Origin: Bacteroidales bacterium | Lineage (GTDB): Bacteria > Bacteroidota > Bacteroidia > Bacteroidales > VadinHA17 | Reading direction: 5' to 3' | Length of the DNA: 5,145 bases | Assembly: GCA_020353115.1 (NCBI GenBank) | Contig: CP070687.1 | Coordinates: forward strand, 349,345-354,489 | Shown: positions 1-4,481 of the stretch, one piece after another | Numbering within the stretch: the stretch's first letter is position 1 | Layout of the letters: every line of letters starts with the position of its first letter | The notes under the pieces: model-generated | Database searches by the model: none | The model's input: the letters and a program-made list of their open reading frames with translations, nothing else | What the model was told of the DNA's origin: nothing | Program-made: the position numbers and the translations under genes

Positions 1-379
1 ATATGGTTGTTATACCGGTTTCAGCAGCCAGTATCGCCCCACTGCCAATCTGTAATGTAATATTTCTTTCAGGTTGATGGTAAAGGGTATGTCCGTGTGA
101 TGCAATAAAATCAGGCCGTTGTGACAGATCCTCCGTAAATTCATTTACTTTCTGACCAAGGAATTTACCATATTCGTTATCCAGTGAAATGATATCCGTA
201 CCGGTTAACTGGTCTGCTGTAGCAAGCCTTTCTTTCCATACAGCAGGGTATGGTATCGTGACTGAATGTATGATCCGGTAGCTCCATTTCTCACTCGTTT
301 TTGAGAATCGGCACAAAGCAATATCAAGACCATCGAGGGATGTGCCTGACATCATTCCTATGACCGTGTAGTTTTTCAT
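1..379 (-). CDS. anmK: Anhydro-N-acetylmuramic acid kinase, N-terminal part (runs off left edge)
   Basis: AnmK opens the 1,6-anhydro ring of anhydro-MurNAc and phosphorylates it to MurNAc-6-phosphate in the cytoplasm, a step in recycling cell-wall sugar. The first 126 residues are visible, about one third of the usual 350-370. Residues 8-22 (GMMSGTSLDGLDIAL) are the family's N-terminal phosphate-binding signature. SHGHTLYHQP (94-103) and TLQIGSGAILAAETGI (108-123) match the conserved SHGQT-x-H-x-P and LQIG-x-G blocks of the ASKHA-fold kinase. The catalytic aspartate of the family (Asp182 in studied enzymes) lies beyond the window. The start is the ATG whose complement is at 377-379; it puts the signature at the expected distance from the N-terminus. 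The gene is divergent from the nucleotidyltransferase gene at 836. No clear TAnnTTTG promoter word was found upstream on this strand. Family assignment is firm; whether the rest of the gene is intact cannot be seen. Confidence 0.93.
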   Translation of the reverse strand, partial: MKNYTVIGMMSGTSLDGLDIALCRFSKTSEKWSYRIIHSVTIPYPAVWKERLATADQLTGTDIISLDNEYGKFLGQKVNEFTEDLSQRPDFIASHGHTLYHQPERNITLQIGSGAILAAETGITTI

Positions 380-503
380 CCGTATTTGAATTAAAGATAG
401 AAATCTTTCCGAAGTTTTTTGCAGACAATAGAACTTTAAAGACCAACGATCCCGGAGAGCCGGTTCGAATACCACACTGTGGATTCATTGATCGGGTTAA
501 AAC

Positions 504-524
504 AGTAGGGGCTGTATCAAAAGT
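504..524 (+). repeat. Left terminal inverted repeat, perfect 21-bp outer part
   Basis: This is the exact reverse complement of 669-689. A weaker inner arm continues from 538 to about 563 and pairs with about 637-662. Confidence 0.85.
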
Positions 525-685
525 CAAGAAAAGATAGAAACACTCCCAGAGGGATGCCTATGGCAAGAGAACACAGAGGTGGCACTGAGCTCACAGAGGG
601 TTGAAAATCAGGCTATTATAATTTTGCGACCTTTTACAATAGGCATTCCTAAGGGAGTGTTTAACCCTACTTTTGATACAGCCCC
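508..685. mobile_element. MITE-like element with long terminal inverted repeats
   Basis: The two ends are inverted copies. A 21-bp perfect match links 504-524 and 669-689 (core GGGGCTGTATCAAAAGT). After a spacer of unequal length (13 nt left, 6 nt right) a second match follows: AAACACTCCC at 538-547 with 653-662, continuing imperfectly through ATGCCTAT (554-561 with 639-646). If the element is taken to begin at GGGGCTGT it is 178 bp long and flanked by TA on both sides (506-507, 686-687). That would fit a 2-bp TA target duplication, but the flanks also extend the inverted repeat, so the exact ends are uncertain. It has no coding capacity, so it would need a transposase elsewhere. The transposase family is not assigned here. 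A single copy is visible, so mobility is inferred from structure only. Confidence 0.7.
572..599 (+). repeat. Short direct repeats CACAGAGG inside the MITE core
   Basis: CACAGAGG occurs at 572-579 and again at 592-599, with the related CACTGAG at 583-589 between them. The roughly 10-bp phased CACAGAG/CACTGAG pattern resembles a dispersed repeat I recall from many environmental bacterial genomes. That likeness is from memory and was not searched. Confidence 0.5.
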
Positions 686-689
686 TACT
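669..689 (-). repeat. Right terminal inverted repeat, perfect 21-bp outer part
   Basis: This is the exact reverse complement of 504-524. Beyond it, the flank TTTTGTAA still resembles the inverted left flank TTAAAACA, so the dyad extends a few bases outside the presumed element. Confidence 0.85.
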
Positions 690-731
690 TTTGTAACAGC
701 AAAGGTTAGTTAAAAGAATTGGAGCTTTCAG

Positions 732-752
732 AACCGCTAAAAACCAGCGGTT
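732..752. other. Small hairpin upstream of the nucleotidyltransferase
   Basis: AACCGCT (732-738) and AGCGGTT (746-752) form a perfect 7-bp stem with a 7-nt loop. No T-tract follows on the plus strand, so it does not look like an intrinsic terminator. It lies upstream of the predicted promoter, so it is more likely a DNA site or a relic than part of the mRNA. Confidence 0.4.
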
Positions 753-775
753 TGAATGTTTCCCTGTAACTATAG

Positions 776-805
776 TTCGCTGTACAGGAATTTTAATTAG
801 TTTTG
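776..805 (+). promoter_or_regulatory. Candidate Bacteroidota-type promoter for the nucleotidyltransferase
   Basis: TAGTTTTG at 798-805 is an exact TAnnTTTG -7 word. TTCG at 776-779 (3 of 4 to TTTG) lies 18 bp upstream as a weak -33. Transcription would begin near 812, giving a leader of about 25 nt before the ATG at 836. The promoter overlaps the in-frame upstream start at 803, which argues against that longer reading frame. Confidence 0.55.
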
Positions 806-835
806 CGGCCGGATAGACGTAAGAATTTATATTGT

Positions 836-1738
836 ATGAAAAAAAAACCAACCTTACTGGTATTGGCTGCAGGTATAGGAAACAGGTACGGAGGCCTTAA
901 ACAACTCGACAGGGTCGGGCCGTCCGGGGAAACCATTATGGACTATTCGGTATACGATGCGGTCAGGGCTGGAATTGAGAAGGTTGTATTCGTTACCAGA
1001 AGGGATATACAACCTGAGTTTCATGAAGTAATAGGATCCCGGCCTGAAGGGAGTGTTGAAATTGATTATGCAATGCAGGAGTTTGAAATGATTCCGGAAG
1101 GAATCAAATTCTCGCAGGAAAGAACAAAACCCTGGGGGACAGGTCATGCCATTCTTGTTGCAAGGGATAAAATAGACGGACCCTTCATTGTGGTCAATGC
1201 GGATGATTTTTACGGAGCTCAATCTTTCCGGACAATAGTGGATTTTATTAAAACCGGTTCAGAGAAGGATTATGCCATGATAGGATACAGGTTGGACCGT
1301 ACGCTCTCGGATTACGGATACGTTACCAGGGCCATTTGTACACGTTCAGATCAACATTACCTTGAGTCGATTAAAGAGCTGACACACATTGAACATAAAG
1401 GAAGAAGGATATTCTATACGGATGTGAATGGAAATGAGACAGACCTTAACGGTGATGAACTGGTATCCATGAACATTTGGGGATTTCAACCCGGAATATT
1501 TGATTTCATTGAAAAGTTCTTCAGGTCGTTCATTGAACGTGAAAGAAATAATCCGAAGGCGGAATTTTATATACCAGACCTGATTAAGGAAATACTCAAT
1601 CATAACCTTGCTTCCGTAAAAATCCTTCAAACCAGGGACAGGTGGTTTGGAGTAACATACCGGAAAGATAAGGAAGAGGTGATACAAAAGATAAGAAAGC
1701 TGGTGGATGAGGGTTTCTACCCTGAATCGTTATGGTGA
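836..1738 (+). CDS. Sugar-phosphate nucleotidyltransferase-like protein (substrate unknown)
   Basis: This 300-aa cytoplasmic protein has the Rossmann-like NTP_transferase fold, whose members join a nucleoside triphosphate and a sugar-1-phosphate to give an NDP-sugar and pyrophosphate. The nucleotide-binding signature is LAAGIGNRYGGLKQ (10-23), with the G-x-G-x-R core and a conserved lysine. WGTGHA (100-105) and VVNADDFYG (119-127) supply the usual base-binding glycines and the metal-binding aspartate; SDYGYV (158-163) and MNIWGF (212-217) are further typical landmarks. There is no hexapeptide-repeat acyltransferase or kinase domain. The ATG at 836 is chosen over an in-frame start at 803 because the upstream stretch is unlike the family and overlaps the promoter. 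The gene is divergent from anmK, which hints at cell-wall sugar salvage (compare MurU) only weakly, since the signature and length differ from MurU. It ends flush against the M23 gene. The fold is well supported; the substrate is not identified. Confidence 0.88.
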   Translation: MKKKPTLLVLAAGIGNRYGGLKQLDRVGPSGETIMDYSVYDAVRAGIEKVVFVTRRDIQPEFHEVIGSRPEGSVEIDYAMQEFEMIPEGIKFSQERTKPWGTGHAILVARDKIDGPFIVVNADDFYGAQSFRTIVDFIKTGSEKDYAMIGYRLDRTLSDYGYVTRAICTRSDQHYLESIKELTHIEHKGRRIFYTDVNGNETDLNGDELVSMNIWGFQPGIFDFIEKFFRSFIERERNNPKAEFYIPDLIKEILNHNLASVKILQTRDRWFGVTYRKDKEEVIQKIRKLVDEGFYPESLW

Positions 1739-3472
1739 TTACCAGATAAAGCTGCAGGAGAAAACCGATATATTCTCCCGGTTATCTATCACGGTAAGTA
1801 CCAGCTCATGAACTTTGCCTTTATTGAGTCGTGAGGGATCGAATGCATACGATAACATATCATTTTTCGGGTCATACTCAAACAGTACCCACTGGTCATC
1901 AATGAATCCGTTGTATGACCTGATCCCTGAAAAATCATCTGTGATCCTGAATCTCAAAAGGGATGCACCCGTCAGGTTCATGTTATTGACAGGAGTTACC
2001 GGTATGATTTCCGGAGGAACAGTATCGGCAACAATAACGAATTTTCCAAATTCCCTTATCTGAACCTCCATCGATCCTTCATTAAACTCTCCACCAACCG
2101 GATTCAGCTCTTTTTCATCATCCAGTGCAGCAACGATCAGCTTACCCTCCAGACCCACGGGAAATGGTTCCGGCCGGATACGCATGGTAAATGATTTGTG
2201 TACGGGAGTAAATCTGTTATGAACATGATGTATTTCGGAGTAGGTTGATGGCAGGCCGGGTGATTTCGCATAGCTGAAATAAAGGGTGTCGTAGAGTGCA
2301 TTCGCAGGAATGGAAATTTCAAACCCGTTATGTTCATAGGTATTCGTGATATCATAGGGCATGATCCGTGAATAGGTCCTGTCTGAGTTGCCATACCTTC
2401 TTCCCGGTTCCCAATCCGCCTGGACAAACAGGTTGAGTATGGATTCGTTCAGGTACGTATCCCTGATAATTATAGTAATCTCATGTGTCTCATTGTCCAT
2501 GAGTTTTAACCTTCCCCGGTTTTTTACCTGCTTATAAACAGATAACTTGTTGTTCGGAGCCGTGAATGTCTGGTGAATATTACGTTTATTTTCCAACCTC
2601 TCTTCATAGTCGATATGGCTGTTTATATACCTTGTCTCTTCAAACGAGAACTCGGACAATTCCATCTGGAAAGCGGTAACCTGGTCAACCTTCAATTCGA
2701 TTGAATAAATGCCGCAACGGTTACTCGAGTGATTCAGAAAATCGTTTGTTTCAACTCCAAAGCCGATATATCCCCCGGCGGATACCGGATTAGTATTCCG
2801 GAGAGTATACTTGCCGCCACTTCCGGTTACCGGAAACCGCTTCTTTTGATTTTCAAAATCCACATGACTTTCAGGTGATAATGGATAAAGGGAGATACCA
2901 TAAATTACAGGCCGGATCGTATCTTCAATGTCGAAATCAAACAACATGGGATTCAGAGGATGCTCATTGCTGCTATTTCTCACTTCAAAATGGAGATGCG
3001 GTCCCAAAGAACTCCCCGTATTTCCGGAATAACCAATAATATCCCCTTTTGCAACCCGGAACTGTTCCGGCCGGGGGAAAAGACCAATCTGAAAACTCAT
3101 CTCCCTGTACTGGTTTTCCCTCACATATTCGTCAATATCCCCGTGGAACCTGCTGAGATGACCGTAAACTGTAGTAAATCCATTTGGGTGCCTTACATAA
3201 ATCGCCTGACCGAAGCCTCCGGGTGAAACGCTGATCCGGGAAATATAACCGTCTTCCACCGTACGAATTTCCTTGCCACTGGCACCCTGGGTTTTTATAT
3301 CAATGCCGGAATGAAAATGATCGTCCCTGATTTCTCCGAAATTTGCGGAGAGACTGATGGGGAAATCAACCGGAGAACCAAATGATGTTGTTTTACTGTC
3401 AATCTGGCCATTGCAGAGAACATTACAACAGATCCCCAAAAGGATAATATTGAACCGAATTATATATTCCAT
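1739..3472 (-). CDS. Exported M23 (LytM-type) metallopeptidase with long C-terminal beta-rich region
   Basis: This 577-aa protein is likely a peptidoglycan endopeptidase, or a LytM-type regulator, in the periplasm. Residues 1-23 form a signal peptide: a short polar start, the hydrophobic run IIRFNIILLGICCNVLC, then NGQ. The cysteines lack a good lipobox, so ordinary signal peptidase cleavage is favoured. The M23 domain spans about 40-170 and keeps every metal and catalytic position: H54-x-x-x-D58 (HSGID), H105 in VYGHL, and H159-L-H161 in GPHLHFEVR. The domain is therefore predicted to be active. Residues about 190-480 carry no motif I recognise and look beta-rich. Residues 486-577 (PPEIIPVTP... 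to VIDNRENIS) resemble an Ig-like or cadherin-like C-terminal fold common in secreted Bacteroidota proteins. The start ATG (complement 3470-3472) directly precedes the signal peptide. It is divergent from the zapA cluster. No clear promoter word was found on this strand. The physiological target is unknown. Confidence 0.92.
   Translation of the reverse strand: MEYIIRFNIILLGICCNVLCNGQIDSKTTSFGSPVDFPISLSANFGEIRDDHFHSGIDIKTQGASGKEIRTVEDGYISRISVSPGGFGQAIYVRHPNGFTTVYGHLSRFHGDIDEYVRENQYREMSFQIGLFPRPEQFRVAKGDIIGYSGNTGSSLGPHLHFEVRNSSNEHPLNPMLFDFDIEDTIRPVIYGISLYPLSPESHVDFENQKKRFPVTGSGGKYTLRNTNPVSAGGYIGFGVETNDFLNHSSNRCGIYSIELKVDQVTAFQMELSEFSFEETRYINSHIDYEERLENKRNIHQTFTAPNNKLSVYKQVKNRGRLKLMDNETHEITIIIRDTYLNESILNLFVQADWEPGRRYGNSDRTYSRIMPYDITNTYEHNGFEISIPANALYDTLYFSYAKSPGLPSTYSEIHHVHNRFTPVHKSFTMRIRPEPFPVGLEGKLIVAALDDEKELNPVGGEFNEGSMEVQIREFGKFVIVADTVPPEIIPVTPVNNMNLTGASLLRFRITDDFSGIRSYNGFIDDQWVLFEYDPKNDMLSYAFDPSRLNKGKVHELVLTVIDNRENISVFSCSFIW
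1757..1778. other. Inverted repeat inside the 3' end of the M23 gene
   Basis: GGAGAA (1757-1762) and TTCTCC (1773-1778) can form a 6-bp stem with a 10-nt loop, about 20 bp past the convergent stop codons. There is no T-tract on either strand, so it is not a canonical intrinsic terminator. It is the only obvious structure where the two converging transcripts must end. Confidence 0.3.
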
Positions 3473-3576
3473 AGAACAACCGGAATATTTGAATGTGTGA
3501 ATAGGAAAAAGAAATTTGTTTAGAAAAGGGTAAAGCTATAATTAAAATTCATTTTCAGGAAAACTAAAAATTATTT

Positions 3577-3606
3577 TTTGAATTTATTGAAGCAATATTA
3601 CCTTTG
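3577..3606 (+). promoter_or_regulatory. Strong Bacteroidota-type promoter for the coiled-coil/zapA operon
   Basis: TTTG at 3577-3580 (-33) and TACCTTTG at 3599-3606 (perfect TAnnTTTG -7) are separated by 18 bp, matching the known primary-sigma consensus of this phylum. Transcription would start near 3613, only about 10 nt before the ATG at 3623. This also rules out the in-frame upstream start at 3578, which lies inside the promoter. Confidence 0.75.
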
Positions 3607-3622
3607 TAGGAAATCTGTTGTA

Positions 3623-3916
3623 ATGGACAGTGAACAGGATGAGATAGTAAAACAATTAAAAGAAAAGATCAGGCTTTTAATTTCGTTTTACGAGAAAGCA
3701 CAGAATGAAAATGAAACGTTGCAGCATGAGAGGGTAGAACTGAATAAACAAATAAAATTCCGGGAAACGGAATTACAGGAGATAAAAAATAAATACGAAA
3801 ACCTAAAAATTACAAAAACGATTCTGGCCGGAAGTGAGGATGTTCATGATGCCAGAATAAAAGTAAATAAAATTGTGCGGGAGATTGATAAATGTATTGC
3901 TCTTTTGAACAGGTAG
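3623..3916 (+). CDS. Small coiled-coil protein upstream of zapA
   Basis: This 97-aa protein is highly charged (MDSEQDEIVKQLKEK...) and almost entirely helical. Heptad-like hydrophobic spacing runs from about residue 5 to 65, rich in E, K, Q and N. A short second helix follows after a GSEDVHD turn (about 69-75) and ends IDKCIALLNR. No signal peptide, membrane segment or catalytic motif is visible. Small coiled-coil proteins next to zapA are common in Bacteroidota. Size and character recall the FtsZ-ring protein ZapB, and the C-terminal segment recalls nothing further. The ZapB analogy is inference from shape and context, so no gene symbol is given. The ATG at 3623 is chosen because a longer frame would begin inside the promoter. 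zapA starts 19 nt after its stop, so the two are probably co-transcribed. Confidence 0.82.
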   Translation: MDSEQDEIVKQLKEKIRLLISFYEKAQNENETLQHERVELNKQIKFRETELQEIKNKYENLKITKTILAGSEDVHDARIKVNKIVREIDKCIALLNR

Positions 3917-3935
3917 ATATTTAGTTGATCAGCAA

Positions 3936-4226
3936 ATGGATGATAAACTATCAATAAAAGTTAATGTTGCAGACCGTTATTATCCATTGAAGATTGACAG
4001 AAGGGACGAGGAAAAGATTCGAAGAGCAGCCAAAATGATAAACGAAAAGGTATTACTATATAAGCAAAGATATACCGATAAAGATGTACAGGATTTCCTT
4101 GCAATGGCTGCTTTACAATTTGTCATAAAAATCATAGATTGCGATAAAAAACTAGATGATTCACACATTATTGAGGAGCTCAAAGAATTAAACACTGAAT
4201 TAGAGGTCTATTTAAAAAAAGAGTAA
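3936..4226 (+). CDS. zapA: Cell division protein ZapA
   Basis: ZapA is a cytoplasmic FtsZ-binding protein that bundles FtsZ filaments and stabilises the Z ring. The 96-aa product has the family's normal length and layout. A beta-strand head domain comes first (KLSIKVNVADRYYPLKIDRRDEEKIRRAAKMINEKV, residues 4-39), matching the typical I-x-G-R-x-Y-x-L-x-x-x-x-x-E-E-x-x-L pattern with some drift. Next is a helix with the characteristic D-F-L-A-M-A-A-L-Q (about 53-61). The C-terminal coiled-coil tail (about 66-96) forms the tetramer stalk. It lies 19 nt behind the coiled-coil gene and directly before the 6S-like RNA and rny. No Shine-Dalgarno is present, only the A-rich AGCAA before the ATG, as is usual in this phylum. 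Confidence 0.9.
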   Translation: MDDKLSIKVNVADRYYPLKIDRRDEEKIRRAAKMINEKVLLYKQRYTDKDVQDFLAMAALQFVIKIIDCDKKLDDSHIIEELKELNTELEVYLKKE

Positions 4227-4256
4227 TAACGTTCTTTTACATAAAAATATAGTTTT

Positions 4257-4453
4257 ACCCGCATTGTTTCTTCATTCATTTTTGAAACTCAACATTTAGC
4301 AAATTGGAGTAAAGCTCAATTGGTCAATGACAGGCCTTAACCCTTCGGGGATCTTCCTATGAAGACAATGGAAGTCAGAAATCAGATGGCAACTCCACCC
4401 ATGTCATATCGGGGTTTTATAAAAGTTGAGGAAACTAATGCGGGTTTTTTTTT
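4257..4453 (+). ncRNA. ssrS: 6S RNA (SsrS) candidate
   Basis: 6S RNA mimics an open promoter, binds the RNA polymerase-sigma holoenzyme and dampens transcription in slow growth. The 255-bp gap between zapA and rny holds a strongly foldable stretch of about 190 nt, the normal 6S size. ACCCGCATT (4257-4265) pairs perfectly with AATGCGGGT (4437-4445). GTTTCTTC (4266-4273) can continue the stem with GAGGAAAC (4428-4435) past a single bulged T (4436). Deeper in, TGGAGT (4305-4310) pairs with ACTCCA (4392-4397). Between the two stem blocks lie unpaired stretches that could form the central bubble (about 4298-4304 and 4398-4420). The RNA ends in T9. The position next to zapA is shared with E. coli ssrS. 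Identification rests on size, shape and neighbours, not on a covariance-model hit. An upstream TAGTTTTA (4250-4257) is a weak -7 match and sits too close to the 5' end, so the RNA may instead be processed from the zapA transcript. Confidence 0.75.
4428..4453 (+). terminator. 3' arm of the 6S closing stem plus T9 tract (intrinsic terminator-like)
   Basis: The G/C-rich 3' arm ending GCGGGT (4440-4445) is followed directly by nine Ts (4445-4453). The pairing partner is 190 nt upstream, so termination would depend on long-range folding of the RNA. It would end the 6S transcript and separate the zapA operon from rny. Confidence 0.6.
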
Positions 4454-4481
4454 ATTATAAACCTATAAACATTGTAACATT

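Larger units (their letters stand above)
380..835. other. Divergent intergenic region (anmK / nucleotidyltransferase)
   Basis: About 455 bp lie between the two divergent start codons, with no credible coding region. From left to right it holds: a 6-bp hairpin AAAGAT/ATCTTT (393-408) in the anmK leader; a dyad at 467-486; a 178-bp MITE-like element (508-685); a hairpin at 732-752; a dyad at 763-788; and a promoter candidate at 776-805. Open frames here on the minus strand run through the inverted repeats and into anmK out of frame, so they are treated as chance. Confidence 0.8.

Noticed and set aside
803..835. N-terminal extension of the nucleotidyltransferase to 803
   Set aside because: It would use a non-ATG start inside the predicted -7 promoter element and add 11 residues unlike the family.
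324..851. Minus-strand open frames at 324-527 and 591-851
   Set aside because: They run through the inverted-repeat element and into anmK or the nucleotidyltransferase start out of frame, resemble no protein family, and have biased, non-protein-like composition.
854..1687. Minus-strand open frames opposite the nucleotidyltransferase (854-1222, 1346-1687)
   Set aside because: They are fully antisense to a gene with clear family motifs and show no recognisable motif of their own.
1815..3226. Open frames at 1815-2063 (+), 2137-2427 (-) and 2960-3226 (+) within the M23 gene
   Set aside because: They are in other frames of a 577-aa protein with intact signal peptide and catalytic residues; chance shadows.
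3578..3622. N-terminal extension of the coiled-coil protein to 3578
   Set aside because: It would start inside the -33 element of a strong promoter, upstream of the likely transcription start.
3980..4195. Minus-strand open frame opposite zapA
   Set aside because: Antisense shadow; its serine-rich composition is that expected from reading a lysine/glutamate-rich gene backwards.
4221..4257. Independent promoter for the 6S candidate (TAGTTTTA at 4250-4257)
   Set aside because: The last base departs from TAnnTTTG, no -33 partner is seen, and the implied start would fall inside the closing stem; noted only as weak.
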